Shown: positions 22,346 through 37,334, counted from the first letter of the stretch. The stretch is DNA of 64,000 bases from Dendrocalamus latiflorus (GCA_017311315.1 CM029669.1:18077102-18141101), one strand, 5' to 3'. Made by a program: numbers and translations. The notes: generated by a model from the sequence alone, not told the origin.

Positions 22346-23629
22346 AGTACTTTCTATCAGTTTGAGATACTACTATTTTGTTAAAAAATTAGACAAAACC
22401 TAAGAAATCATCCTAATTTTACCCATCAGGATCACTAGTCCAGCGACGAGGTTGATAGCGGAGGACACATTGAGGCCCAAATGAAGCTTTAGAGAAGGGG
22501 ACGCACTAAACATGAGTGCAAGCTAGTGGTGCGTGCGTGGCAAAGTCAGGAATTTGTAGGAGCTAGGACGAAAATTTTAAGCCTGCTCATCTAGGCTTTA
22601 AGGAAAAGAGCTGGAAATAGATATCACAGAACAAACTAAAAGCTTCCTCTCCAATCAATTGTTTGTCTTCGCCGACTATAAACATAAATGATTTCACTTG
22701 CTCATCTAGATAACTACAAACTCGCAACTATATTTGGAATTTGCAAATTTAGCTTGACTTGATATTTGCCCAACTATAGCTACAGATTAGCTCACAACTA
22801 TGCCCATAAATGATTTTCTGTAAGTTTGAGTGGGGTGCTCAGGAATTCAAATAGATTCTGTCATCTAATGATTGTCCTCTCACGTTTTGTCTCGTATGTT
22901 TTTTAATGTAATAATATATTCGTTTGCAACTTGATTATGAAAAAAAAATAGCTAGCCAAACACCCAAATATTAAAAAGCAGTTCAACCAAACAAAATTAT
23001 CATAATCCATTGTAAGCCAAACTATCTACGACTGTTTATATATTTACCGCTTTTTTTTTCTTGGTGGGTTACCAAATTATTGCGACCAGGCCATGCATCA
23101 TGTGCCAAAGGAGACAAATGTGAGGAAAGGGGCTCCACGCAACAACATCGGGGCTTGATCAGATCAACATTTGGACTATAGCCAAACCAACCAGGCCCCA
23201 TAAGCCATGAATCAGAGGGAAAACCATGGTTTTCCATGCCATTATGTGTGCAATCAAATTAGTGGATGGTAGGTCAAAAATCATCATTTCTACCGACATA
23301 GACACATAGCAAGACATCTGTTCTCTGTGTGGAGACAATGAGTCTGCAAACCTCTCGTCGAAAATGCATGCCAACATGCACACACGTGCATACTCGCATG
23401 CATGCGTTGACTGATTCGTATAATCGTGTTTAATTTGCAGTAGCCGGCATTAGAATCCAACTCATTATGGTAATCTTAAATCTAAAAAAAATGTATTTGT
23501 ACATACGTGACAGAATGCTAAAGTATTGCTAGTACCTTGAAGTATATTATGACATTGCATATCAAAAGACTGGTGCATCTATTGCAGGGCATCCAAAAGT
23601 AGCAACTTTTAAAAATATCAGCAGATACA
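22346..23629. other. Intergenic, no gene seen
   Basis: AT-rich sequence with no recognisable coding region, terminal repeat or RNA gene. Short open frames lack family resemblance. Confidence 0.6.
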
Positions 23630-23905
23630 TACTGGGCTGCTTATTTGGGTTTAAATTTCTGGCATTTGGTTTATTTTTTAATGTTTGAGATTTATTTTGC
23701 ATTGTAGCTGCTAGTAGCTGTTTGGTGTAATTAAATTTAAAAAAAATAAAAAAATATCCCATCACAAATAATGCAAAAGAATACGAGAAAAAAGAAAAAT
23801 AAAAAAATCCAAAAAAGTCAATAAGTTAGAAAAAGATAAAATTAAGAAACTAGAAACTAAAAGTCAAAAACTAAAGCCCAAACAAAGCAACTTTGAATTC
23901 GTATA
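23630..23905 (-). repeat. AT-rich MITE-like repeat family B, copy 1
   Basis: The reverse complement matches the copies at 39465, 60815 and 61930. All share a CTCGTATT/TTTGCATTAT segment, GTGATGGG(C/A)TA, a TATTTTTAAATTTA-like tract, and a tail rich in CAGCTAC. No coding capacity is present. Ends are approximate. Confidence 0.65.
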
Positions 23906-26059
23906 TATTGCAGTATTGCATAATGGACCCACAATACCATGAGCTATGGCTGCCATAAACTCATGGATACGTAAAAAGAGGCGTCTGAAAAACTAGGCTA
24001 CAAGCCTGCTGCTAGTGCGAGGTAACTTTAATCGCTTTGTATTTAGTCAATGCAATCCTAGTCCCACGAAAATCCAAGCAGTAGCATGTCTGCCGTTCGT
24101 CATCATGGCGCAATTTCGAACCGCGGAAATTATACTCCCATCCCATGCACGAGCTAGCTCAAAAATTACTAGCAATAATGGACGTCGTGTGGAATTCATT
24201 TGTGACTTCTAGCTACCTTCCAAAATCAAATGATAATTAACATTTTTGTGTTAAAAGCCTATTTGGCCCGGCTCCGGATTCAGGCTTTCCGATGAGAAGC
24301 CGAAGAAGACACGCGAAACGGTTTAGCTCCGACCTTGGGTTTTTTCGGAGCCCGGACCATTTCTTTACAAAAATCGGCAACACTACTATGTCGATGTGAC
24401 TTCGCCTCTGTCAGAAAATGGCAACCTCACCGTTGCTATATGCGAGAACATGTGATGATCACTTTTAAGTTATGATGAGTAATTGACTTTTATTTAAGAG
24501 AGTTTGTGAAGTTTGAGTTTGTTTTTGAATATTGCAATTTTTAGTTTCTTTCAAATGCTGGTGGTCAGACCAGTATTAGGGCCACGGTTAGACCGACTAG
24601 AAATAGTCTGATCGGCACTTGAGGTGCGGTTAGATCCGTATCTTGTCATCAGGGAATTTTGGTGGAGCGGCGATGGTTAGACCGGATAAAGACTGGTGGT
24701 CTGACCGCTAGTCAATGGCCAGGCTCAGTGTGACCAGCCATGGTGACGGTTGCATCAGGGTTGTGGTGTGGCTAGGGTTTAGTTGGTGGTAGCAATTTTT
24801 CAGGAGTGTTTTTGAGTGGTGCACTGTGGGAGGCAGCGCTATAAGTGGCCTTTGGTTGGTGGTCATACCTGCTGAGGTGCCGACAGTCCGACTGACCATG
24901 GTGGTTGCGGTCAGATTGCCATTCCCGGGGTGGAATGGGAAGGTTAGACTTGCTGGGTGTTGGCAGTCTAACCGATGCTGTCGGACAATATGTTGGGTGT
25001 GTGCACTGTGGTTTAAGATTTGGTCCTCGGGGGTTAGGATCAGTGTTTAGGTGTATACATCTTGCTTAGTGCATTATGTGGACTAATATAAGTCAAGTTG
25101 CAAAAAAAAAACTTGTACCCAAATTAGTTGCTTGGTCTATTATTGTTCAGGGACGTTTGGAGGCAATTATGATCAACAAGGGGCAACCAAGACTAGGTTG
25201 GGGATAACTAAGATCCAGAACGGTCAAGGTGGTCATGTGGGGTAGTTAAGCTCAAACAAGGCATAAGACAGACAAGGATCATGGATGATAGAGTTTGAGC
25301 AAAGATCATGATGCATTGGAGATACACGTCTTTCCTTGTGGTTATGCTTTTAGAATGGAAGCTTTAGAGGTAAGTGTTCTTGTTGCATTAATTGGGTACA
25401 TTGATGATGATTGTATGGAGCGGTGTTATATGATTGTTTGCTTGTTGGTATTGGTTGTAGGACTCCAGAGCTATATCATGGTAAGGCGGACGGGACTAGT
25501 ACTAGGCGAGGGTGCTGAGTTCTAACGCGATCAAGGGATCAGGACTAGGCTTAGGAAGAGCTGAGGTCTAGAGCGATTAAGGTGCCACTGGAAGACGACT
25601 GTGACTTGTGGAGTGGTTACAAACCAGGAAGACAAGAAGTTGGAACGGGAGATATCGATGGTGGACATGACGAGCAATGGCAAGAGGTCAAGTCTAAGCT
25701 CAAGGAGGAGCTGAGGTGTGTGCGGTTAGGTAAGTCCTGGTACCATTATGGTGCGAGGAAAGGTATGTGGTGTGCTAAGTGATTTGACCTGTTTGCAAGC
25801 AAGGATGGTCCGTTAGGATTCGGACACGTGAAAGGCTTGGCGGCAAGTCATTATGGACACATGGAGTTGAAGATGAAGAGTGGGGCTGCTTCAAGGTAAA
25901 AAAAATGTAAGCTTCGTGGAAGGTGGTTTGGGGGCAAAACGATCTTTTTGCCCCAAACTAGAAAGTTGAAGGCATGATCTAACCACGGCGTGAGGAGATG
26001 CAAGAGAGGTGGTTTAGATCAAGAATGTACTGAAAATGTTAAGTAGATAAAATGTTGAT
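23906..26059. other. Intergenic with GGTCAGACC-like short motifs
   Basis: No gene was recognised. Between about 24560 and 24990 many scattered variants of GGTCAGACCG/GGTCTGACCG occur in both orientations. The same motif appears in repeat family A (13530-13625). The stretch 25060-25990 is low in coding character. Confidence 0.5.
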
Positions 26060-27230
26060 TCACTAACGGATTAATAGTTGTGTGCACTTTGAAATACATA
26101 CTTATGTGAGTGTAAAACTCGATATTATATTGGGTTAACGAGTTAGCCCATGTATGTATATGAAACCCAATTAGAGGTACTGATTAGAGTATCCCTTGTG
26201 AGCCTCCATATATAATGAGGGAGAGAGGTGGCTAGGGCTAAGCTTTGGGGAATGTTAGGGCAAGACTTTGAGAGGAGTTAGGGTTCTTGAAGAAAACCTT
26301 TGGGAGATGGGTTGTGGCTCTTTGTCTTAAGCTTGTTGTCATTTTTAGGCTTGTGAAGTAGCTAGGGAGTAACTATAGATATTTATCCATCTTTTAAGTA
26401 TCAATAGATATCTAAATTCGTTCAAATATTTCTCCTTTTTGCTCAAGTGACAAAATCTTAATTTGGCTTGGTTTTTTGTGTTTCCTGTTTTCCTCTTGAT
26501 CTTGGTTTTATACCAAGGACGTGTAAGTGATGAAGATGTCCCTTAGAGACCAGATCTCATCTATCTAATCATCTTTTATAGTAAGTTCTTATGATTGCTC
26601 AATTTTGGCTCAAGGAAGTGTGATTTTAGGGTTCTTAGGTTCTAGGGCTTTTAACCTAAGTTCATATTGTGATCCAGCTTACTATAATATGTGAAAATCC
26701 ATCCAAAGTCTTCTAGATCATCAAAGACTCACAAGCAAGAACAGATTGAGGTTTATTCTTTTGGTTGGTTTTGATGCAATCTTGTTTTGAGTAAAGGCAG
26801 GAACTTTGGTATTGATCTTCATGATCCATGATTGGAATAGATTCTTGATATCTTACGGAATGTGCATACCAAGTTTCAGTTTATTTGGAGCTATGTATCA
26901 AAACTTGCATCATTTCTTGATTTGAATTTGTGCTGATTTTCAGCTCTGTCCAGAGGGGTCGATACTATCGCCCTTGGATTGGTTAGCCCGCACAAGGGCC
27001 GGTCAAACCGTCCTGTGACCTACAGTCATACCATCCCCATCGATTAGACTGCCCTATGCACTACGGTCAGGCTACCTGGGCAGGAATAGGTCCATTTGGC
27101 TTGGTATTTCCTGGAGCTTTCCTTGTGAGTTATTTATTTTTGGTATTCGTAGCTTCTCATAGCTGTTGGAATGAAGAGCTTGCCTTTCTCCTTGGAAAAG
27201 ATTTTGGAAAGCCTTAGATTTAATTTAGGC
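26060..27230 (+). repeat. Dispersed repeat family A, copy 2
   Basis: It is collinear with 12620-13790 over about 1.1 kb. Shared parts include GAGTGTAAAACTC, GAGCCTCCATATATAA, TTGTGATCCAGCTTACTATAA, a GTGCATACCAAGTTTCAG segment and AAAAGATTTTGGAAA. The divergence indicates an old repeat. No coding domain or clear terminus was identified. Confidence 0.65.
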
Positions 27231-30200
27231 TCGTATTCACCTCCCTCTACTCGTCGTTCTTGGTCCTACAAGCTTCATGCAACTTGTCGGAACTATTTTC
27301 TCTCTCTCGACTGAACTTGTTCTTCACTTGCCACCGCTATCCATGCCTATCAAAGCCTTGCCATCCATGCATGATTATTGCTAGTTGTGTCCACTCCTTC
27401 AGCCTCAACGTTGATTGTTGTACCTCCCGTATGGCCGCCACTGTCCGTTGCCACCTTGTTTACCACCGCTTCCTGAGTGACGCCTGATTCACGCCGGCAC
27501 CAAAAAGATCGACCCACCGCTACCTTGATCCCATGGTCAGAGAGGAGGTATTGATAGGGAGGATGGGAACTGGTTGGTGGAGATGAGTTGAGGAGCAATG
27601 GAGATGTGGAAGAAGCCATAGGGGTAGGACGAATAAAGCATAGGGGCAAATGTCTAATTACAATATGCAATAAGAGAACCTACTACATTTCATAAACACC
27701 CTCAAAATGTTAGCTTCAAATTCTATTTGGAATTGCTTTTAGAGAAACTAGTGCAAAAGCCCAAAAATGTATGAGCTTGAGCCGAGCAAAACGAGAAATT
27801 ATACTAATTGGATATGCTTCTATAGAAACCAGAGCAGAAGCCCAAAGAATGTTTGAGATAGAGCTAGACAAAATGGGAAATTATGATTAAATGAACCATA
27901 AAAGAGAAAGGATTTGCTATACATCTATTGACAATAGATTTTAGGGAATTAGTCAATTTTCTAACCTTAAATCTGCTAGGAGGTTTCGTAAGCTTGTGAT
28001 ATCTTCTCCATCTCTAGCTTCAGCAAGCCATCTCTCCTTCTGTAGATAAATCTTTTTGAATAGTACATGTTGCGGTAGGTGTCGGAGATGATGAGTCAAA
28101 GGTGAGAAGGTGGCTAGCCAAAGGTGGGAGCGTTGGCGTTGGCAGTGATAGGGATCGTGAACTAGACGGAGGCATGGTGATGAGTAGGAGGAGGTGCGAC
28201 TGTGCAAGGGCACCAACATCTAGGGTTTGAATGGAAGAGGGGAGGGAGGGGAAAGGAAAAGAAAGAACCAGATCAAATGGCAAGAATTGGAAGGCATATT
28301 TTGAAAGTATTGGGATCATTGTGAATTAATGGTTTTTTAAGGAGTGAATTAATGTTATCTAGTGATCCCTATGTACCTACAAGCCTATGCATGCTCTCTC
28401 ATTATTTCCACAGTTGCCATTTGGCAGTGTATCGGGCATTCTCTTGAGCGCGTGTCCTAAAGTTGTCAGGCCTAGCGGCACACTTATCCCTATAGTGTGC
28501 ATAGCTTGGGCCCGACGAGACTCTGCAAAAGTATAGGCCCACTGAACAACTCGAAAGCCTTATGCCCACCCAACCTAGCAGCCGCCGATATTTCACAATC
28601 CTTAATCTATTTAAACACGGTTTCTATCTCCAACCCAAAACACTGGCCTATAAAAGCAAAATCTATGGGTCAGGAAGACAGGAATCAACAAATGCTAGCT
28701 AAATATTATAGCCCATATGCTCAAAATCGGCAGCCCAGTTGACAAAATCTCCTCCCGTTGGTAAAACATTGTTGGGCCATGCTACTTTTTTTAAGCTGTT
28801 GGGCCATGCTATGGAAGCATTCAACACCACAACATTTTTTTCTCCTTTGTCGGACTTTAGGGTTTTGCAAACCTCAGACACTTCAAACTTGATGTGGTAT
28901 TCCAAAGAAAACCGTCCACTTTCTGCGTTATATTCAGCAGGGGAATCAAGACAGGGACAATATATATGCATTTTAATTCAGTGCCACTTTCTTCAGTCAA
29001 ATACTGCCAAACCATGGGATTTTGTCTCTTGAATTTAAACAACACAGCAGCCAGATGGTAGTGTAGTTATACATACACGTACGCTAATGGATGGCTAAAT
29101 GAAAGTGTCTGATCGACAGAGTTAAAGATAACTCATACAATGATATAGATAGTAGAAAACTATTTATAAACATGTCTATTAAATATTAGATAATATCTTT
29201 CTTTTTTCTCCTCTCTTCTCTATATCACTTAAAATCCTATGTGTCAATAAGTTTACATACATCTGATATGTACTATTGTATATGTCCTAACCTCATCTGT
29301 CAATAGCACATATCTTTGCAGACTAGTGGCTAGTCTAGCCACAGCCAACATGGCAACTGTCACGTTTTTAGTCCCACTACTAACTACTCCCTTTGGATAG
29401 GATACATATAATCAAACTTTTAAAACTTTGGCTATCGATATCTTTTTAAATATTTAGATTTAATATATAAAAATTATATATGTAGATTTGTTTCAAAAAA
29501 TACTTTTATAATATTATGGAATTTTATAAATATATTACAACAGAAATTAGTGGTCAATATTATGTTTTGCAGACTATGTTGATGTCTAATACGACATGTT
29601 TTCTGTGACCGGAGAGAAGTATATGTACATGTTAAATGAGTATATTTGTTAATTTTGCCTTCAAAATTTGGCCTTAATTGCTAGGCCTAAGATAGATATG
29701 CCAACCAATTGCCTCACAGCACTCAATCGCTCCTTGAGATTTTTTTTGAAGAACTGCTCCTTGAGAATTTTGTCTGTCACATAACCTGAGCTGATCCATC
29801 ATGCTGAGGCGTGAAGGTGACAGGAGCACACACGCCACATGACATGGGGGGCAGCTATAAAAGGGACTCAGCAACTGAAACAAAGAATGATACTACTACT
29901 AGCTATGGATCGAGGAAAGAAAGGGAAGAGACAAAGGAAGTACATTTTAGACTTGCTCTCCTGCAAATGAAGTATATACTAGGGAAAAAAAAGAAGAAGC
30001 AGAAACGATGACGTTGTACAAAGAAAAGGCCAGTGAAGAAGCGTAAGCATCGATGTTATGTTTACTGTACAAAGAAAAGGATTCTAGTGAATGTAAAGGC
30101 AAACTGAAAGCATATTGGACCATTTCTTCTTGTCGAGAAAAGGTTCTTAATTAGTACAAGTAATGCTAACATGAGATGGAATGATTTTGCTAGAGTTAAA

Positions 30201-30352
30201 CCTACTATCCACAGGTTCATCGAATGAGATTATATGATAGTAGGTTAATTATAGGTGTTAAATGCAACGCATGCACCACAGCACAAGTGGAGGCCAAATA
30301 GAAAATGGCCCCTTTTTTTTTTGGTTTTTCAGCTGCTTTGGGCTTCTCTCAG
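27231..30352. other. Intergenic, no gene supported
   Basis: This is a 3.1-kb stretch without a recognisable gene. Several minus-strand frames (for example 27350-27670 and 28020-28319) are proline/serine-rich and look like chance frames. A short palindromic pair of GTTGGGCCATGCTA copies occurs near 28770-28812 (direct, 30 bp apart). Nothing else was identified. Confidence 0.5.
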
Positions 30353-30504
30353 CAATTACTATTTATTAGACTAATAATTCGCAGCCCAAAAGAACAAGCC
30401 AAATTATCAACATTTGTACATCACATCTTTCAGGATCTTCAGTCAGAATTGCAACTAGGAGTATAGGATAATACGAATTATTCTGTTTTATTTGTTTCCT
30501 CCTC
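30353..30504 (+). repeat. 152-bp direct repeat, left copy
   Basis: It starts CAATTACTATTTATTAGAC and ends TTTGTTTCCTCCTC. It matches 32078-32229 over exactly the same length with only a handful of differences. The copies are 1725 bp apart. Confidence 0.9.
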
Positions 30505-32077
<1,573 letters not shown>

Positions 32078-32229
32078 CAATTACTATTTATTAGACTAAT
32101 AAGCCGCAACCTAAAAGAACAAGCCAAATTATCAACATTTGTACATCACATCTTTCAGGATCTTCAATCAGAATTGCAACTAGGAGTATAGGATAATATG
32201 AATTATTCTGTTTTATTTGTTTCCTCCTC
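32078..32229 (+). repeat. 152-bp direct repeat, right copy
   Basis: Partner of 30353-30504, about 95 percent identical by eye. The similarity stops abruptly at both ends, which suggests a recent local duplication rather than an old family. Confidence 0.9.
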
Positions 32230-34419
32230 GTTTTCAGGGAAAATGATAGTACTATCATGTGTTATTTACCAGAAAAATTTCTAGGAGGCTAAGTGCTTGA
32301 CGTTCTCAAGTAGCTTTCTAAATCCTAGCCCTACTATATACATACAAGCCATAGATTTGCATGCTATCATATATCCCTCATGATTGAAAGATTACAACTA
32401 GTTCCACTAATATGCAATTCCATTTAGCTCCCATTGTCCCTTCTGAAACTATCTGTATTCACTATTCACATTCAGAATAGTGAAAGTCGACTTGAAACTA
32501 TTTGTTCACAGCTGTTAAATACTTGGCATTTATTCACAAAATCACATGTAAAAGGTGGAGAATATAGATTTCAATTTGTAAGCAATAATTCACCTGCTAC
32601 TAAGGACCTTATTTCACAAATTCACAACAAAGTGCTTAGATGAAGGCATGACATGAAGCTCACTACTCACACCTCTGAAATACTTGGCATATAGATATAT
32701 GTTACTCAGACTTAAAGATGTGAAGAATATGTATTTCAATTCATAAGGCATAAGAACTAATTGAAAGCTAATTGAGCCAAATCATCACATCTAAAAAAGA
32801 TCTAAGTACTGAAACAAAGAAGAAATATATGCCAAATATACCACATCCATCCATGAATCAACAAATCCATCACCCACCTGGCCCGGAAGTACAAAACTAC
32901 AAATCTTAGGGGCACACAAGCAAGGTAGATCTACTCGGGTTGGAGAGGACGAACCTGCCGTAGGCCTGTAGTACGGCAATGCCTATTCGGTAGTGTTATG
33001 ATAAGGAATATTGGTAGGGCTTCTAGTTCCGGTGGGGCCCACATGGAGGTGAGAGAGTGGGCGTGGTGGAGTTTTCCCAGTAGGGTCACATCCAATTCCC
33101 AGATCCATGCAGTGCATGTGTGCAACACACACTTTTTCACTTGCACCCCTCTAGAATCAGAAGGGAAAAGCTTTAGCTAGCTCATGGACGCTAGGTGACC
33201 GATGGGGACCCGAGGTGCCTCCCACTAGGAAATCAAAGCGGGCGGGGGATAACACGTGGATGCTAGCTCGGTGTGTCTCCAAGTGGCTAGATGGGACAAA
33301 CCTGGTCCAAAGGCTGGTGGAAAGGGATAGCAACGAGACAGGTGGATGGATGGCGATGATGTTGATTATGAGAGCCGTCTTGTGTTTCCAACACTTATGG
33401 CGATGCTGAAATCCAGTCATACCAGTTGGAAAACTGTGATTACCAGCTCTTACTACCAATTATTAATACTTCATTTTGGGCTTATTATCTCGAATGCAGG
33501 AATTTCACAAAAAGTTGATGCAATAGCTCGATTGATTATTCAAATAAATCAACATAGTTTGTGATTCTAGCCCATAGTACTTTGATCACAATTGATTTAT
33601 CAGGAACTATAACAGTATTTTGTTCATGTTGGCAATTTTGTTATTTTCCTACAAAACTGTTGGGCAGCCCTGAGATGGAATTATTATCACAAATTGACAG
33701 GACTAAATTTAGCAAAGAAAGAAATGCACACCATGGGCCCATGTTAAGCTACGATACAGGGCCTAGGCTTGGCATTGGAAACTCAGGTCAAGTCTGTATT
33801 GGTTTGGCTTGAAGCCCAACCAACAGGCAATGATCCCTTTTTGAGAAAACAAAGATAGCCTTAAGGAGCCACAAGTGCCCGTACGTATGATAGGAAGTTT
33901 CTCATTGTATGCTTTCCTCCATTGTTAGATCTAATTTGAATAGATTTCGGCCGTTCGATTTGGCACTACAGAGAAGCTCATCTCTGCTCGATCTTTTGCC
34001 GTCGTTGCCTCGTCGATGGAGGAGGAGACCATGGGGATGACCTCCCTTAAGCATGAAGCGAGGGCGATCTTAGACCAACAGCTGGCGTTGGAGCTCGAGA
34101 TACTGCTGCTGGGGCTTATGATACTGGTGGTTATAATCTACTTCTAAGGAGGAGACGTGGGGAGGGAGAGGGCGATCTCTCGATCATCGCCAGCTTATTG
34201 GAACACTAGCTTATTGGAGGAGCAGGAGAGATAGAGAAGGAGAAACTCGGTCAGTTGCAACAAATTCAAAAAAGAGATGCATGTAGAGAGAGCAAGAGAG
34301 AGGGGAAAGAATGGGAGGAGTATGGATGTGATAGTGGCTAGCTACTAGATGGGGAGAAGTGCTAGGATATAAGAATAAGGATTGGGAGGCATAGACTTGT
34401 GGGTGAATGGATGATGATG
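32230..34419. other. Intergenic, no gene supported
   Basis: No coding region, RNA gene or element boundary was recognised over 2.2 kb. Short frames at 32434-32643, 33157-33459 and 33561-33812 show no family resemblance. Confidence 0.5.
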
Positions 34420-34839
34420 AAACAACTAATTTGATCTAGTGCAACAAAGATCCTAGAAGTGTAATAATTAGTTCCTAGCTTGCAACAAATATTTGATCCG
34501 GTTGCAATAAATATGAAATTAATAAACAAAAATATGCAACAAATTTGACCTATAGGGAAACAGATACAATAACCTATTACAACAAAAATTAAATCTTGTT
34601 GCAACAACAAAGAAAACATCAAAATATCCGCAATTTGACTTACCTAGTGTCAATATATGAGATAAGCATAAAGGAGGATGAGGACGAACCATCCCATTTA
34701 CCAACGGGCTTGGATCTAGCATGGCGAGGCTAGCATTGTTCATCCTAGCTCCTCTGGCTTCGCCTCACCAAATTCGGCAAGATCCAACCGCGGTGGCGAT
34801 AAGTTTGGCAAACTGTGGCCTATCCATAGAGATAAAATA
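34420..34839 (+). repeat. Local tandem repeat C, unit 1
   Basis: This unit starts near AACTAATTTGATCTAGTGCAAC, contains many TTGCAACAA motifs and ends near TGGCCTATCCATAGA. It is followed head-to-tail by a second diverged unit (34840-36000), which is interrupted by an insertion. Confidence 0.75.
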
Positions 34840-36000
34840 ACTAATTCGATCTAGTGCAACAAAAAAAATCCCAGAAGCACAACAATTAGTTCCTAAGTTT
34901 GCAACCAATCTTTGATCTGTTGCAACAAATACAAATAAATTTAAACTATTACGGCAACAAATACAAGAATCTTGATGAGAATTAAATAATCTTTAAATAC
35001 GACTTTAATACTTAATTAAAGCCCTAAGACCCATGTGGTCGTTAGCTTTCTAAAGCAATTGCCCGAGTACCCCTAGTCAGAGACCCATTGTACATTTTAC
35101 CCAACCAGCAGGCCACTCAGAGATTTCATAAACTGATATAAGGGCCCACCTCCAGGGAATTCCTTTCGTGTGGCGAATAAAGCACGTGCTTTATTTGCTC
35201 CATACAATTTGGCCCTGTGTCTCTGATAACAACTAGTATATAGTTGTCTCTATGATTTTGTTCCACTGACAATAACTGAAGATCAGTTATTATCAAATAT
35301 CTCTCTCTGACAGTAACCACTCCCTCGACCAGATGTGATGATTCAATAAGACGTCTCTTCATGTGGATAATTGACACATCTTCAGTGTTATTTAAGAGTT
35401 GATGAGAGAAGACACAAACAAGTCCAGCTGGCATCGAATTGAAACCAAATCCGAAGAACAACAAACAAGATAATCAAGATCTTCTAAATAGTGGGAAGAT
35501 TATAGAGATTAGGGCTAGTTACATCCCTTTGTAATCTCTTAGTGAGGATATCTTATAACTAGTTCATGTCAATAAAGATCATCTTTATTCTCTTGCTAAA
35601 TCATTATAAGAAATCTAGCATCATTTCTCACATTTTTATAAGATGTGTGAATTAATCGTCAACAAACCTATTGCAAAAAAAAAACTTTGTTGTAATAACA
35701 AAGAAAACATCAAAATATCTACAACATTTGATATCTTATGCTACAATATTCGGAATCAGCTGTTGCAACAACTCGACTTACGTAGTGTCAATATCTGAGA
35801 TGAGCATAGAGGAGGATGGATATGAGCCATCCCATTCACTGGCAGGTTCAGATCTAGTAGTGCGATGCTAGCATTGCTCACCCTAGCTGCTTTGGCCTCA
35901 GCCCCACCAAATCCGGCGAGATTTGACTGAAGTGGCAATAGGCTTGACGAACTTTGGCCTCTCCATGGAAAGGCCACCTCCACATGAGCTCTAGCCATGG
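34840..36000 (+). repeat. Local tandem repeat C, unit 2, interrupted
   Basis: The first half (34840-34972) repeats AACTAATTCGATCTAGTGCAAC. The second half resumes at about 35665 with CCTATTGCAA, AACAAAGAAAACATCAAAATAT and a GGAGGATG...CCATCCCATT region corresponding to unit 1. The 692 bases between look like a solo LTR. Confidence 0.75.
34973..35664. mobile_element. Solo-LTR-like insertion inside repeat C
   Basis: The inserted block begins TGATGAGAATTAA and ends TTAATCGTCAACA, so it has TG...CA ends with related inverted termini. The flanking 5-mers are AATCT (34968-34972) and AACCT (35665-35669), a target duplication with one mismatch. The uninterrupted repeat unit 1 shows the same site without the block. 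No internal coding region or second LTR was found, consistent with LTR-LTR recombination. The parent family is unknown. Confidence 0.72.
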
Positions 36001-36267
36001 CGCATGGTTTTCTTCGAGCGCAAGCTGCGAGAAGAGAGAAATGGGGGCAGGGGTGAGAGTGAGAGCATCGAGTTCCTGGGCGTCAATGAGACATGGTGGG
36101 GCAGGAGCAGCTGAAGAGAACTACTGGTGAAAGAGGATAATGATGATATTTATGTGGTAGTGGTTCAGCCTAAGAGAGATGGAAGGAGAGAGGAGCTGGA
36201 AAGGGAAAAGTTTTAGTCTAGTGTTATTCCTAGCTAGTTGGAGAAGAAACTAAAAGCCAAAGGTGAG
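36001..36267. other. Intergenic spacer, no gene seen
   Basis: Purine-rich sequence between repeat C and the hAT MITE, with no features recognised. Confidence 0.5.
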
Positions 36268-36275
36268 AAGGTCAG

Positions 36276-36750
36276 TAGGGGTGGAAAACGGTAACGGATA
36301 ATTCGTTTTATCCGATATTCGTATCCGAGAAAACACAAATATGGTAAGCAAAAATCCGTATTCGTATTCGAGAATATTCGTATCCGTATTTGAGAGTATT
36401 CGTATTCGCATTCGTATTCGAGAATATTCGTATCCGTATTCGTATTCGAGACTATTCGATTCGTATTCGATCCGTTTCTAGAACTTATGAAAAAAATCGT
36501 ACAAATTTTGTGATTCAAAATTTGAATTTGGGCGGTTTAAAACCGGTAACCGGTCAAAATCTGGTGAAAAATCGGTAAAACCGCTAGGAATCCGTTTTAT
36601 CCGATATTCGTATCCGAGAAAATCCGTATTCGAAAATATCCGTATCCGTATTTGAAAATATTCGAATTCGTATCCGTATTCGTTTGAAAAATATGGATTC
36701 GTATTCGTATTTAAGACTATTCGACCGTATCCGATCCGTTTCCACCCCTA
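36276..36750. mobile_element. hAT-type MITE built of TATTCG-like repeats
   Basis: The element starts TAGGGGTGGAAAACGG and ends with the inverse, CCGTTTCCACCCCTA. A perfect 8-bp target duplication AAGGTCAG flanks it (36268-36275 and 36751-36758), diagnostic of hAT transposition. The 475-bp interior is largely a degenerate array of CGTATTCG/CGTATCCG and GAGAATATTCG motifs, with one near-repetition of the TTTTATCCGATATTCGTATCC segment. There is no coding capacity. Confidence 0.92.
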
Positions 36751-36758
36751 AAGGTCAG

Positions 36759-37326
36759 CACATGGACATAGAAGGCATCTGATGCTTTGATGGACTGGAG
36801 TATTTTGATTGGGTGGATTGGACGTACAATGTATCGGATGTTTAGCCCATAGCAATTCCCAAAAAATTAAATTGGATGTAACACTTGTCTTAAAACCATG
36901 TTTTGAGGGGAAAAAAAATTCTAAACCAAAAACTAAATGAGATCAAACCCTCGTACTAACAAGCTCCAAGCTCCAGTAGAAAGTAATCTCTCGTGCTAAC
37001 GGGAGCTCCAGTAGAAAAATCTCAGACACAACTAGCCATGGGACTTCAACTCTCGCAAAAATCAAGAATATTTTCATATTTTTTTCCTTAGGAAATAATC
37101 TCATTTCGGCATACCATGCATGCATGGGATTTGGACTCCAATCTGGAAAAAATCAAATAAACAAACCAGCAGAGACCAACCAAATCCATGTCTAGTTCCT
37201 TAATCCTTACTGTACGTGTACTGCATACACTCGTAGATAAATCAGGCCGGGAAGTAGTGGGAGCCAGCAATTTACATCGTCCGTTCGTACCCTTGTTCCT
37301 CCAACAGTCTTGGCATAGTCGCGTTT
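36759..37326. other. Intergenic spacer between two hAT elements
   Basis: No gene was recognised. CTCTCGTGCTAAC/GCTCCAGTAGAAA phrases are repeated near 36955-37020, a small local duplication. Confidence 0.5.
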
Positions 37327-37334
37327 GCTGTAAC

